Assembly: GCA_917880885.1 (NCBI GenBank)
Contig: OU862927.1
Location: 39,769,571 to 39,833,570 of the forward strand
Direction: 5' to 3'
From: Limnephilus marmoratus
Lineage: Eukaryota > Arthropoda > Insecta > Trichoptera > Limnephilidae
Length of the DNA: 64,000 nucleotides
Position numbers and translations under genes: made by a program
The notes under the pieces: model-generated
Seen by the model: only the letters and a program-made list of their open reading frames with translations
Database searches by the model: none
What the model was told of the DNA's origin: nothing
Part shown: positions 1-10,707 of the stretch, one piece after another
Position numbering within the stretch: position 1 is the first letter of the stretch
Layout: each line of letters starts with the position of its first letter

Positions 1-690
1 CTAATTTTGACCATCATGCTAACTTAGACCAAAAAAAAAAATTTACTCTCACGTCACCCCGGAGCCAAAAGACAAACACAGTTGGAAAACGTGATCGAAC
101 ATCAATTGTGCGTCGACTCTACTTAGTTCATGAGAAGCAGGCGAAGGAGTGCAAAGTCATTTCATCAGAAAAACACCTTGACATAATCCAGTTGGAACTA
201 CGAGTGGGAGTTATATAGATCCTATATGTTACTAATGGTAAGTTGTTTGATGTGTATTTAATTCCAATTTGCAACTATTTTTATTAAATGATAAATTTTT
301 ATTACCAATTTTAAGATTAAAAATATCATTGCACAATGAAGTATTTTATTCTAATTTTGACCGCGGCGGCCAAGAAGCTCAACAAAAAGAAGAAGCCATA
401 TTTGTTTATCAAATCTCCTTAGTGGTTTCCATATGATATTAATGATTTAATAAGTCTGGTAATGTTATATTATCGTGAAAACAAGCTTATGGATCTGAGT
501 GGTTAAGACTCAACACAATTAAATCTAAAGAAGATGGGAAGGAAAATGTCCCAATTCAAAGATAATTTACCTGGTTCTCAGTGGGCAATAAAGAGAATCA
601 AGAGATGTGTGCCATTCATCACCTCAGTTCTTATTTGTCCAATAGACCATTTTATTTTTTGTTCTATCTCCATTTTAAAATTAAAAATGA
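1..690. other. AT-rich stretch without recognisable gene
   Basis: I see no open frame with family features, no RNA gene and no clear repeat ends here. The stretch is AT-rich and probably old repeat or spacer DNA. Confidence 0.4.
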
Positions 691-699
691 TAGTTAAGT

Positions 700-931
700 A
701 GTACGAAAAAACGAGGTAGACCATTTAGACGGTGGGTTGGCGACATCAAAGTCATAGCAGGTGGTACATGGACAAGAGTAGCTAATGATAGAGAGAAATG
801 GCGACAGTTGGAGGAGGCCTTTGTCAACAAGTGACATACAGACATGGAGTCGATGCATGTTAATTGTTATAAATAATGAAGTAATGTAATTTACTGTCTG
901 AATAAAGGCTATTATTATTATTATTAATAAT
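700..931 (+). mobile_element. LINE 3' end: last part of RT ORF plus (ATT)n tail
   Basis: The frame 706-834 encodes about 43 residues. It begins with the basic motif KKRGRPFRRW, continues GDIK..AGGTW and DREKWRQLEEAF, and stops at 832-834. This is the typical C-terminal end of endonuclease/reverse-transcriptase polyproteins of insect LINEs. An AATAAA follows at 901 and then an (ATT)n tract to about 931, the microsatellite-like tail of such elements. Everything upstream of this tail is missing, so it is a severely 5'-truncated dead copy. The clade is not decidable from so short a piece. Confidence 0.75.
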
Positions 932-1201
932 AATACTTTACTAAGCATTAGTAATTCGTTTAATGTTTCCTTAAAATAATGAAAGAAAACGTTCTCCTGT
1001 AAAATTTTCTAATGGTCTATTGAACAAATACGAACACAATTTTCAGACTAGAAAGGGTGCACATCGCACAAATCATTAAAATGTCAGAAGAGGAGTATTC
1101 TGCAAAGTATACAGAAAGAAGTGGGAAAGGTTTGTGTGGCCATAAATTCCCGATGAAGGAATCGCAGAGAAGAAACGGTTAGAATTATTTTCTCTATCAA
1201 C

Positions 1202-1290
1202 GTGGCCCTGTTTAAAAAAAATACAGTCGAATTGAGAACCTCCTCCTTTTCCAAGTCGTTTAAAAAGGAGTTGGAAGGATATTGTGTGTA
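1202..1290. repeat. Interspersed repeat fragment (second copy at 58731-58797)
   Basis: A block of roughly 55 bp, starting with an A-run and then ATACAGTCGAATTGAGAACC, recurs in reverse complement at 58731-58797 beside a T-run. Two copies on opposite strands far apart point to a dispersed element. I cannot assign its class, and the overlapping short frames are not genes. Confidence 0.5.
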
Positions 1291-1865
1291 CGAAGTGACA
1301 ATTAATTTGGTTATTTCAATGTATAACATTGCTTTAATGTTTTTTCTTTTTAAAAAGCAGAGTGTGCAATTCACACGCGGTAGAAGTTAAACCTCCAGAA
1401 AACTAAAGTAGACAAGAATGGAGATTACAAACACTTTTTTTATCAATGTGAAGGATGATTTTTGTCATAGAATTCCAGTGCACCTTTTCCTATATATTCA
1501 TTCATCTCAGGTCATCTTACTAGTATTTGTGTTTTCTTCTTCGGAGTCACTAGATGTCGATTTTTTTTTGTGTTTTCCTTGCCTGTTCATTTTGGAGTGT
1601 TTTGAACCCGCTAGGTATAACTAGAAACAATTGAGGGAGTCCTAAATGCTGTTGTTTTTACTCCCAAAAAAGTTTTCTTTCTATTCACAGCCTATGATAC
1701 AATGCAGTAAGTACTTACGTTGAAATCGATTGATTTAATAAAAAAAACAGGCAAAAAGTAGTTTAAGAATATAATTTTTTTGGTTCTGAAAACAATTTAC
1801 AATAATGAAGCGGTTGTAATAACTGTTCATTTTGGAGTGGTGTGAAGATTGGATATTGATTTAAA
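1291..1865. other. Spacer without recognisable gene
   Basis: Short unrelated frames only, with T-runs; nothing with family features. No element ends were identified. Confidence 0.3.
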
Positions 1866-1867
1866 AA

Positions 1868-2226
1868 GAATTTTTTTTTTGGATTTCGTGGAATTTGACC
1901 CTTGGTCTGCTGAAAGTCCCTGAGAGAGAGGCCCTGAGAAAAATAATTTCCCTCAGGGCCTATATTTGGGGATGTTGTGTGGAGGGTTTTTTAAGGAAAG
2001 GAAGGAGAGGAGAGTCCTGGGAAGGAAAATGGTTTAAGGGGTGGATAGGAATCTGGGGTTCAGTATGTCCTGGTCATCCGCCTCCAAGACCTAGACAAAC
2101 CTCACCCCATGAACCTGGGCACCCCTGCCAAATCACCAAACGTAGCGAACCACTTGGGGAGACCTAGGGCATAGGTGTTGGTTATCCAATAAAGGTTCCC
2201 GGGGCGGCGGTACCCATTCCCGCCTC
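1868..2226 (-). mobile_element. Poly(A)-ended retroposon family A, minus-strand copy
   Basis: This block is the reverse complement of 55395-55693 and is shared in part with 4453-4684, 19186-19640, 19650-19820, 34705-34766 and 41795-42055. Recognisable parts are GAGGGAAATAATTTTCCTCA near one end and the GC-rich CATGGGGTGAGGTTTGTC in the middle. The plus-strand copies end in an A-run after GTGTGGAGCT(C/T)ATGT, and here the matching T-run lies at about 1870-1880. That indicates a retroposon 3' region. I see no protein motif, so SINE or LINE 3' end remains open. Confidence 0.55.
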
Positions 2227-3121
2227 CCAAAAAATCACAAGTTTTTTGTCAAGATAGTTTTGCTAAATGACACTTTCAATTTGAACATTTTAATGTCTAT
2301 AAAGGTAATATGTACAAGGCGCTAATAACCTTGATTCTACATCGTCAATATAGAAGTAAAACCTCAAATATTCATGGGATTTTTCCCTTTTATTCCAAAC
2401 ATTATTACAAAAAAGGTACAATATTGCCAACGTTATAAATAAATCATTTGCAAATTCATTCAGAATCCCTTGACGCTACTTGTATTGCAGCAAATTCAAA
2501 TCTCCCCGTGGAAAATGGACTTCAAGCTACCTCACGATTTTCGAACCAATCACCGCTCTACACCGTCGATAAGCGAACCTTTTGATAAAAACATTTTTCA
2601 CGAAAATGATGGTTCCGAAACAAATTTTGACAGTCCATCACTAACTTACATGATTGTACTATTTCTATGGAATTTTTTATTGCTTAATTTTGACAGCTCG
2701 GCACGAATTTACGGGTTTGTTGTCGAAATTGTTTTGCTAAAACTTATTTTAAATAACTTACTTTGACCCGCGTTAATAGATAAAACTCATCTGAAAATGT
2801 CTTCCATTTATTCATATGTATATAAAATGTATAAATTACTTCTTATTGAAAGGTAAGACTGATTCTAATAATATAAACTTCAGTTATGATTAAAAATAAC
2901 AAATAATATTTGGATAAATTGTAGAGCGCCGTTTTTGTGGAAAATCACCTCAGGGGTGCTGTACAATTTATTATGAATTCTTAGGCTCTGTCTAATTTTA
3001 TTATTTACAAATAGATACAGGCTGGACAGGTAGTTTATGCTTGGAGAAGATTAGAGGATTTGATACGATTAAATAAAGCACATGGGATGAAAATAAAGGA
3101 TATCATTTTATTTTTGGGTGA

Positions 3122-4360
3122 AATGCAGATCCTGCCAATGTCTGGAATTAATAAAGGCACGGTAAATATCGGTTCGGACTGGCCACGCTTATTACGAATA
3201 ATTTTTAGAAAAAAACTTTAGATTCGCCTTAATTACTATAAAAGGAAAATTTTTGGCTTTGGGGCGGCGGAAAATAATGCATTTTAATTTTCAATTGCAT
3301 AAAACCAAAATTCACTTCGCGAACCGGCGATGCAGCGAAAATCCGCGGCCGTAACTGTCACTTTTGTTGTTAATGTTTTGTTAATGTTGGTATTCTTGAT
3401 AAATTATCAAGAGCTAATACGACTGTAGCCGACTTCGTGAGATAATGCGCGTATTTATGAAATTTGTCTAGCGGGCTTGTTTGTGTAGCATGGTTTGTGA
3501 TACAAAAGAAAGTGCCCCTTTATAACGCCTGCTCGCGTCAACGTAAGCAAAACATCCCAGTTTTCAAGTGGTTTAGCTGCTACGCTAGGTTTGTGTAACA
3601 TGGTTTGTGATTCGCGGTATTTCATGTAGGTATCCCACTGGTTTGTGATTCGCGGTATTTCATGTAGGTATCCCACATTAAGGCGAATCTAAAGTTTTTT
3701 TCTAAAAATTATTCGTAATAAGCGTGGCCAGTCCGAACCGATAATTACCAAAGGCACTAAGATGAGAAAAGTGTGGAGAAGATGAATAAAAAATAAATTA
3801 AGGCGCGCTCGGCAAAATTGAGGGAGATACAACCGTTCAAAGTATTTAAAATTTCACTTGTTAACTAATATTATGACAGTCCGTTCGCCATTTTTTCACT
3901 GTTTATGTTGGTATCCCAGACCTATTACAAACCTAGATACGATTGTAGCCGACTTCGTGGGATAAAGGATAAGGCGCGTAATTATGAAAAACAGAATTAA
4001 TAGTAAGCCAGAATCACAAACCATGTTACACAAACCTGGCGTAGCCGCTAAACTACTTGAAAACTGGGATGTTTTTCTTGCCTTGACGCGAGTAGGCGTT
4101 ATAAAGGGGCACTTCTTTCGTATCACAAACCATGTTTAGCTGTCTAGCTGGTGTTTGCATCAGGTCAGGGATACCAACATAATAGTGACAATTGATAAAA
4201 TGGCCGTTCGCGAAGTGAAATTTTAAATACTTTGAACGGCTGTATCTTCCTCAATTTTGCCGAGTGCGCCTTAATTTATTTTTTATTCATCTTCTCCACA
4301 CATTTCTCATATAAAAAGTGCCTTTTTATTAAATTCCCAGACATTGGCAGGATCTGCATT
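3122..4360. mobile_element. Foldback-type element with inverted-repeat arms
   Basis: The left arm is 3122-3160 continued at 3758-3860, and the right arm is about 4205-4360. Read inward from both ends the sequence is AATGCAGATCCTGCCAATGT and onward, about 155 bp imperfectly repeated. The left arm is split by a second element at 3161-3749. A related fragment with the same end lies at about 57640-57957. No coding capacity is visible. The interior at 4010-4135 resembles the 94-bp unit tandemly repeated at 60150-60786. Confidence 0.65.
3161..3749. mobile_element. Nested TIR element, 589 bp, 8-bp TSD AAAGGCAC
   Basis: The arms 3167-3233 and 3677-3743 are perfect 67-bp inverted repeats (inner end ATTAAGGCGAATCTAAAG, outer end TATCGGTTCGGACTGGCC), extending about 6 bp further outward with one mismatch. 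The element is flanked by the direct repeat AAAGGCAC at 3153-3160 and 3750-3757, an 8-bp target-site duplication in the arm of the foldback element. The interior (3440-3660) carries sequence shared with the 60150 array. Perfect arms suggest a fairly recent insertion. 8-bp duplications fit hAT or P superfamilies, but no transposase is present. Confidence 0.8.
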
Positions 4361-4452
4361 CCTCCCTTATTTTTAATAAAATGCTATTACAGTATCAGTA
4401 GCGACATCTATTAATAAAAAAACAATGTTAATACGCAATGTAACATAGTTTG

Positions 4453-4684
4453 TCGTTAATTGAAGCCAGGGGTTTATGGGATGAGGTGTGTTTAGGTCTG
4501 ATGACCAGGACACACTGAACCCCAGATTCCTACCCACCCCTTAAACCCTTTTCCTTCCCAGAACCCTCCTCTCCTTCCTTTCCCTAAAAAACCCTCCACA
4601 CTGCATCCCCAAAGATGACATAGGCCCTCAGGGAAGTTATTTTCCTCAGGGCCTCCTGTGTGGAGCTCATGTAAAAAAAAAAAG
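4453..4684 (+). mobile_element. Retroposon family A, plus-strand copy with A-tail
   Basis: Same family as 1868-2226 in the opposite orientation. It ends with GTGTGGAGCTCATGT followed by an A-run at about 4673-4684. The 5' part is shorter than the 55395-55693 copy, consistent with 5' truncation on retroposition. Confidence 0.55.
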
Positions 4685-5194
4685 TTAATAGTACAACCTT
4701 AATTAGTCTTTTTGCATTTAACCCGTCTACTTGGTTCGATATATTCGCACCCCACAATCCGGAAGCCTCGGTTTCGCACGTAAATTCTGAAACCGTCACT
4801 TTGGATCGAGATTGTAAAATATCTATTTTTTTTTTTTTTTTTTTTATTGTTGATACAGTATTATTTTACAAATTTTTATAGTACAAACCAGTAATGTTGG
4901 CCTCACTGGGTTGTTTACCCGTGCTGAGGCCCCCATTTTATAATATAATACTTTATACATTATAGTTTAAAAAAAAGAAATATACAAAGTTGGTGATAAA
5001 ACAAACAAAAAATCATTTAAAATAAAGATAATTTTAAACTAAAAATAGAGATCAAAAATTAAAATTATTTTAAATTAATAAACTAAAAAATTAAAGTAAT
5101 TAAATGAAAATCGGCGTACATTATGTTTTATGTGTTTGTGAGTGTTACGTGTTTTATATTGGTTTTGTGTGTTGGGAGTATACGTTTTATTCTT

Positions 5195-6907
5195 TTATGT
5201 TATGAAATTTTGGTAAAATTGTCTATTTTGTTCATTAATCCATTTTTTTATTTTATGTCTGAAATTATTTTTGTTTTCCTCAATTTTTGTTTCAAGTGAA
5301 AGACTGTTGAATGCTTTTATAGCTTGGTATTTATGGTGTCTTTTTCCAAAGGTAGTGTTTACCGTCGGAGTTTTTATGTTTTCTTTGTACGCTTGTCTAA
5401 CTGGTCTATTAGTGATATTTGGGGTTTGTTGGAGTGTGTTTTTTTGGTCAAAAATGTAGTTCAGTAGTGTTTTTACATATAATTGGCGTATATCTAGTAC
5501 GTCACAACTTTTATATATTTGATCTGTATCGGTTAGTCTATGTTTTTTAAGTATTACTTTTAAGATCGTTTTCTGTGCGATTTCTATTTGAGCGATAGCT
5601 GCGTTTGTTGCTCCTCCCCAAGCAATTAATCCATATTCTATTATTGATTGACAAAGTGCGAAATATATTGTTTTCATTTGTTTTATTTTATATATGTTTC
5701 TTATGTTTAGGAAAATGTGTATTGTTCTGAGGAGTTTATTTGTGATTTGTTTAATATGATGTGTCCATCTAAGGTTATGGTCAATTACGATACCTAGATA
5801 CTTTATTTGTTCCGTTTTTTCTAGAGGAGGGCAATCGCAGATGTTTGTGTTAATGCATTCGTGTATTTTTATGGTATTTGTATCGTTTTTTGGCTGTCCC
5901 GTGTTAGTTATACTGTACGTTGAGAATTTTGTTTTCGATATGTTTAGTGTAAGTGTGTTAGAGTCCAGCCATGTTTTCACTTGCGTGATTCCTAGATTTG
6001 CTTTGTTATATACATTTTTCCAATCCTTAGCTTTAAAGAGTAAAACTGTGTCGTCTGCGTAACTGATTATTTCACCGTCTGTTTCCATGCTGCAAAGTTC
6101 ATTTATATAAATGGTGAAAAGAATGGGCCCTAGTATGCTTCCTTGTGGAACTCCGTATGTAATCGGCAGTGGTTTGCTAGTATGGTTATTAATTTTGACT
6201 TGTTGTGTTCTGTCGCTCATATAACTTTTCAATAGTTGGAGTTCTTTATCTTTGATACCCATATTTTCTAATTTTTTAAAAAGTGTTTTGTGGCAGATTG
6301 AATCAAACGCTTTAGCTAAATCTAGATATATCGCTATGCATTTATACCCTTGATCTAAGTTGCTATGTATATAATCTATTGTACTTGCCAAAGCTTCTTT
6401 TGTGCTTCTTTTTTCTCTAAATCCATATTGTTTATCCGAGATTAATTTGTTTTCTTCCAGGTATTTTATAATTTGGATTTTCAATACTCTTTCGTAAATC
6501 TTTGATAGCGAGTTTAACAATGTGATTGGCCTATAGTTAGTTATTTCCATTTTGTCTCTGGATTTATAAATAGGTATCACCAGTCCTTTTTTAAGAGTAC
6601 TAGGAAAGAAGGCGTGTGTTATGCTAAGGTTGATTAAGTGTGTTATAGGTTTTAATATTTCATTTTTTATTATTTTAATGCAATCCGTTGTTATCTCATC
6701 TAATCCAGGAGCAATCCGGTTTTTTAATGTGTTTATTATTTTGTCAATTTCCTGTTCCGAAGTTGTTTTTATTATAAATCTGTGTTGTGTCGGTTGAGTA
6801 TTGATGTTTGAAATGTTTGTTTGTGTTATTGGGTTTGTGCTATGTTTTTTACGGTTCGCTAAAACTTTCCCTATAGTTGCGAAGAAGTTATTGACATGGT
6901 TTGCCAT
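5195..6907 (-). pseudogene. LINE reverse transcriptase ORF, large 3' part
   Basis: 570 codons. The N-terminal part is a linker, followed by the RT fingers (APGLDEITTDCIK, ITNYRPITLLNSLSKIYERV), the first catalytic aspartate in LDLAKAFDSICH, the motif GVPQGSILGPILF, and the catalytic YADDTVLLF box. The thumb and C-terminal region include LGIVIDHNLRWTHHI and IEYGLIAWGG. The frame is open, but it is in a different phase from the endonuclease frame upstream; both frames read sensibly across 6910-6960, so one base was gained or lost. The enzyme would copy LINE RNA at nicked target DNA, but this copy cannot be autonomous. A related fragment lies at 30500-30840. Confidence 0.9.
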
Positions 6908-6959
6908 AAATTCTGTATTTGTTTTGGCATCAATTTTGTTTGAGTTAATATTTAGATGT

Positions 6960-7565
6960 TCAATAGTATTTTTGTGTGTATGTAACTTCTTTTAAAATTC
7001 TCCATATTTCCTTTGGGTTATTATTTTCTTTAAGTTTTTCTCTGTAGTATAACTCCTTAGCTACTCTAATAATTTTCGTGCAGATGTTTCTATATCTTTT
7101 ATAGTAATTAAGTTGTTCCATGTCATACGGTGTGTGTTTAATTTGTTTGTGAATTTTGTCTCGTTTACGAATACAGTTTAATATTCCTTGTGTTATCCAT
7201 AGTTTAATTTTTTTTGCTTTGTGTGTAAGTTTTATGTGTTTTATTGAAGTGAAATTTTTTATTTCTTGCGTTAACGTATTTGTAAATTTATTCCAGGCCT
7301 CTTCGACATTATCTATTTGGTATATTGTATTCCAGTTTATTTTTTGTAATTTTTCTTTTAAGTTTGAGTAGTCAATTATTTTTTTTGTAAATATTTTATG
7401 TTGGTTCGAATTAGTGTTTTCGGTGTCTATTGCTATCATATTCATGTAGTGATCTGTAATTGTGCTTTCAAGTACTACTGTTTTGGTTTTTAGTTTTGTC
7501 TTGATCATTATATGATCTATACAGCTTTTAGTGTTTTGTGTTACTCGTGTTGGGACATTTATCAT
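6960..7565 (-). pseudogene. LINE endonuclease C-terminal part and linker
   Basis: 201 codons. Residues near the start, SCIDHIMIK and then ITDHYMN, are the last conserved blocks of the apurinic-type endonuclease, where the (S/T)DH motif holds a catalytic histidine. A basic linker follows. The frame stops at 6960 shortly before the RT frame begins in another phase. The upstream catalytic residues are lost with the 5' truncation at 7589. Confidence 0.8.
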
Positions 7566-7790
7566 TGCAAAATATTATTGCATTGCATTTATCTATGCAA
7601 AATAGCTTTCAGATTTCAAAGACAATAAGAAGCATTATTTCGTTGTCTTTCGTTCTCTTTTCGAGGAAGAGAGATATATAGCTTTTAAAATGTAAGGTCG
7701 CTCTGGGACGTTTTTGGTCTTATGAAAGTTTAATGCGATTACGTGTTTTGGGCTGTATTTATTCCTAAACGAGCAGACGGGTTAAAAGTA

Positions 7791-8387
7791 TGATTGGTAC
7801 CTATTACTTTTGGCTGCTCTACTTCGTTTTCTATAATGAAATTATAAAATTGTTTGCATTTCATGTTGAAGTTCAACTTTATTTGTAGTTCTGCTATTAC
7901 AGTGTCAATATCTAACTTATTTGGGTTTTTCGTCCACGTATTCGTACACAAGGAAAAAATCCTTTCGGCTTGGGCGTTAGAAACTGGGATGGAAAATACG
8001 TATTGTATTATTTTTAGCAGATTCTTGTATTCATCCGTAGATTTGAGAATCTAAATCCAATTTTCAAGAACACTTTCATACTTCTTATCATCTATAATTT
8101 TCGTCAGGAGAGGCTATACAGAAACCACGCTGATTCATTTTTTCCAAATTAAAAGATAAAGTATTGTCCTCTATTGAAGATTTCAAATTAGGGGACAAGA
8201 TCAATTTTTGGGTCTGAAATACAGGACGTCCTTTAAAATAAAGAACATCTGGCAACCCTAAGAAGATACGACGTTGCACGCGGAGGACTCTGTTCCTAAT
8301 ATATTTATAAGAAGATTAGTGTCAACTGGAGAATTTAGGACTCGATTTTTTTTTTAAATGACCTTTACAAAAGCTTGCAAATAAGAA
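7791..8387. other. Non-coding repeat-rich stretch, insertion-specific to copy A
   Basis: This is the last part of the 3025-8385 sequence that copy B lacks. It contains no frame with family features. The short frames at 7854 and 8088 are not supported. Confidence 0.35.
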
Positions 8388-8618
8388 TTTGCTTACATTT
8401 TTACACAATTAGTTATTTATGTCGCGGGCTGTGAAGGTGAAGGTGAAAGGTTTGTATTTTCCACTCCCCCGGATGAAATAGTCGGCTTTTATAGTAATTA
8501 AAGTTGAATCAAAGTGTTATTAAATATTCTTACTAAGCTTGGCCAGCGATCCAAAAGATTACACAAGATCTACACCTTTTCTATGAATTCTTTTTGTGTG
8601 TTTAGTTACAAACAGGAG

Positions 8619-8801
8619 ATGAAACTGAAAGATATGACTCTGAAACCCATAGAGTTGTTACTTCAAAAGCCGTTAGATGACACCTGTGTGTTCTGTGGCA
8701 GCTCGGACGAACTTCGGGACTTACACCCACAAGGAAATAATGCACAGAACTCCATGGCCGAGGACTATTCACTAATGTTACTGTCCTGCTTCAATATCAA
8801 G
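8619..8801 (+). CDS. ZAD/C2H2 zinc-finger protein A, coding exon 1
   Basis: This exon opens a 442-residue protein: 61 codons here, then exons 10542-10707, 13454-14242 and 15281-15471, in frame with no internal stop. The exon is preceded by an acceptor (TTTAG, ending 8605), so an upstream non-coding exon is likely. It ends at AATATCAAG with donor GTGAAT, phase 0. Residues 23-26 (CVFC) are the first half of the zinc site of a ZAD, the arthropod dimerisation domain at the N-terminus of many transcription factors; the second half (CGVC, residues 72-75) is in exon 2. The start codon is chosen by conservation with copy B (39697). The protein is inferred to be a nuclear DNA-binding regulator; targets are unknown. 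Exon 1 is only about 77% identical to copy B. Confidence 0.85.
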
Positions 8802-8969
8802 GTGAATAATTACGCTTTTAAGAAGAAGAAAACATTGTGTTATTACCGCACAATAGTTCCAACTGCTCGGGGCAAGTGGGACTCTTGTGGAGTGTATTTT
8901 TAATGTTTGCATTTACACCAGAGGTTCCCAAACTTACTTTGTCCCGTGAGCGTATTAATAAAACATATA

Positions 8970-9110
8970 CCGATTCATTCGTGGCGGCAACTGAAATGTA
9001 TAGGGTTTGTTGTGCAAAATCATCTACAAACCCTACACCGGTTCAGTCGCGACGGCGACTGAAATGGGATAGGTTTTGTTGTGCAAAATTATCAACGAAC
9101 TATCCTATAC
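8970..9110. repeat. Two-unit tandem repeat, about 65 bp
   Basis: Two diverged units share CGGCAACTGAAATG / CGGCGACTGAAATG, then TAGGGTTTGTTGTGCAAAA / TAGGTTTTGTTGTGCAAAA, and then the similar words CATCTACAAACCCTA / TATCAACGAACTATCC. It lies within intron 1 of gene A and has no coding potential. Confidence 0.55.
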
Positions 9111-9297
9111 CCTTATATAAAGTAGCTTCTGTTGGTGCATTTACTTTGTTATATATTCATTTTGTGTACTTGCATTATATTCTTAAAAGATAAAAAAACT
9201 CGTTGTGGGATCATTAATAGTACAGCACGGTACATTGATACATAATTAAAATTAGCAATACATATTTTGTCGTTTACTGCACACTCCCTGCCTCAAT

Positions 9298-9660
9298 GAC
9301 ATTCATACATCGTCACATATACATACAAGTCCATACCTACTATTTCAGTCATCCCAACAGACTATAATACCACCAGATAGTTAAACCGTAGAGGATGGAT
9401 CGCCAAACAACTCTGTTACACTGCTTGATTTAATCACATTCATAATTTAATCGTCTCATACACTTTTCGATATTATATACCTATTACTTCAGGCATGGTA
9501 TCGAGCCGCTTCTCCGCAGATGTAGGCAGGGAGGATAGACCACCGAACAACTCGGTCAAACTGCTTACTTCAGTCACATTCATACATCGTCTCGTACACT
9601 GGTCTATAACCATAAAATCTAATACCATCGGACTGCTTCTCAGCCGAAGTATGCAGAGGT
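9298..9660. repeat. Diverged tandem repeat, unit about 140 bp, three units
   Basis: The words CACATTCATA..ATCGTC(T)CATACAC recur at about 9298, 9435 and 9579, with AACAACTC..TACTGCTT between them. The units are strongly diverged. The last unit leads into the inverted repeat at 9665. Confidence 0.45.
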
Positions 9661-9664
9661 AATG

Positions 9665-10115
9665 ACGAATGTGACCAAAGCCACAAAATTTGCGTACATC
9701 CACCAGCAAAGACTAATTCTGACCTCACTGATCTAGATTCTGGTGATGAAAACGGTACGAATTGAAAATTTACCAGGGCCACAGTTAAAATGATTTTAAA
9801 CAAATTTTGTTAGTATAATTTGAAAGATAAATGGTATAGTCTTTATTCAATGTGTAACTAACAGCCGTTGTTCCCAATCCTTCTGATTAACAGTTGAGCT
9901 GAAATTTTGCAAAAAGCAAATATTTCGATGGAATATCGCCAACAGTTGACTTCTAGTCATCATAGAAATATTCCACAAATGTTTCATTTTGAAACTGTGG
10001 CCCCGGTAAATTTTCAATTTGTACTTCTTTTTCATCACCAGTCTAGATCAGTGAAGTCAGAATTAACCTCTGTTGGATGTAGGCAAATTTTGCTGCTTTG
10101 GTCACATTCTCATCA
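9665..10115. repeat. Imperfect inverted repeat in intron 1, arms about 130 bp
   Basis: 9665-9795 and 9985-10115 are imperfect reverse complements. Shared blocks include AATTGAAAATTTACC against GGTAAATTTTCAATTTGTAC and the word GACCAAAGC against GCTTTGGTC. The spacer is about 190 bp. Some frames run through both arms, but they are a by-product of the duplication and no family is recognisable. Confidence 0.55.
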
Positions 10116-10541
10116 ACTTTTTCCAAAGAAGTCAGTTTTTGGTGCAACTGACAAGCAACTGAAAAATAATTTAAAGAAAATACATTGGACATCCATAACT
10201 CAGTTTCATTTTTCATGCTTATTCGTTTATTTTATTTAATTTATGTGTTGTTATTTACTTTTTACCTTAACTTATTATTTATCTTTTTTTGTTATTTATA
10301 TTATGGAATCCCCTGTATACATTCTGGAATAAACTTATATTATTATTATTATAACCCCACCATTTCAAAAATGATGACAATAAAACAACCAGCAATACGT
10401 TCAGCTACCCAATATGCCTTGGGAGGAAAAAAGGTTTGGAGGGAGGCCAAAAAACTCCTGGTTTCCTATCTTCGCTATTTGTAGCTGCTGGTCAGTACCG
10501 TCTCGCATGTTATAACAAAGTTTGAGTGTAATTTGTTGCAG

Positions 10542-10707
10542 TTAGTGGACGTCAGTGACTGTGGGGGCTTGTGTGGGGTTTGTGTGATTCGTCTGAGGGA
10601 TGCAGCCTCATTCCGGACTCAGGTGGAGGCAGCGGGGGTACTCCTCCAGCAGGTCGAGGTAGAATCCACTACACCCCTTTCCCTGGAGCATCAGCCAACT
10701 ATTGAAG
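10542..10707 (+). CDS. ZAD/C2H2 zinc-finger protein A, coding exon 2
   Basis: Acceptor TTGTTGCAG ends at 10541; donor GAAG|GTATAT follows 10707. 166 bp, entering in phase 0 and leaving in phase 1. It encodes residues 62-116, with the second CxxC of the ZAD (CGVC, residues 72-75) and the helix RLRDAASFRTQVEAA that follows it in ZADs. A short acidic/Thr-rich linker ends at PTIE. Compared with 44297-44465 it is 3 bp shorter and clearly more diverged than the finger exon. The spacing of about 45 residues between the two CxxC pairs suits a ZAD. Confidence 0.85.

Larger units (their letters stand above)
4827..7589 (-). mobile_element. 5'-truncated non-LTR retrotransposon (Jockey/CR1-like), TSD TATCTAT
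   Basis: The element lies on the minus strand, ends in a poly(A) tail (T-run 4827-4845) and is bracketed by TATCTAT at 4820-4826 and 7590-7596. The unoccupied site (one ATAGATA, 42874-42880) is visible in the homologous repeat near 42.88 kb, so both ends are fixed. It holds the end of the endonuclease domain and a full reverse-transcriptase domain. The 5' part (gag-like ORF1 and most of the endonuclease) is absent. One frameshift separates the two remaining reading frames. Confidence 0.88.
4727..7790 (-). repeat. Helitron-like repeat copy interrupted by a LINE
   Basis: The two flanks, 4727-4826 and 7590-7790, are together colinear with the reverse complement of about 42690-42985. At 42501 that copy shows a TC start followed by TATATACATAAAAATGAATC, a form common at Helitron 5' ends in insects. 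The assignment to Helitrons is inference. What is seen directly is one repeat, split here by the LINE at 4827-7589 and uninterrupted at 42.7-43.0 kb. Confidence 0.5.
8802..10541 (+). other. Intron 1 of gene A
   Basis: GT..AG intron. Just inside the donor, both gene copies continue open for about 34 codons to a stop (8901-8903 in A). That readthrough lies in a small repeat with opposed CCGCACAA..GTTCCAACTGCTC and TGGGACTCTTGTGG ends, related to 20325-20380. An intron-retained short ZAD product is therefore possible but not supported. The rest holds local tandem and inverted repeats (8970-9110, 9298-9660 and 9665-10115). Confidence 0.7.

Noticed and set aside
8802..8903. Readthrough of exon 1 as the real C-terminus of a short ZAD protein
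   Set aside because: The donor site and the intact downstream exons in both copies favour splicing; the readthrough lies in a dispersed repeat. Kept only as a possibility.
9473..10239. Similar-looking frames on opposite strands (SRSV(R/K)SEL, LWSHS)
   Set aside because: Similarity is explained by the inverted repeat 9665-10115, not by a protein family.
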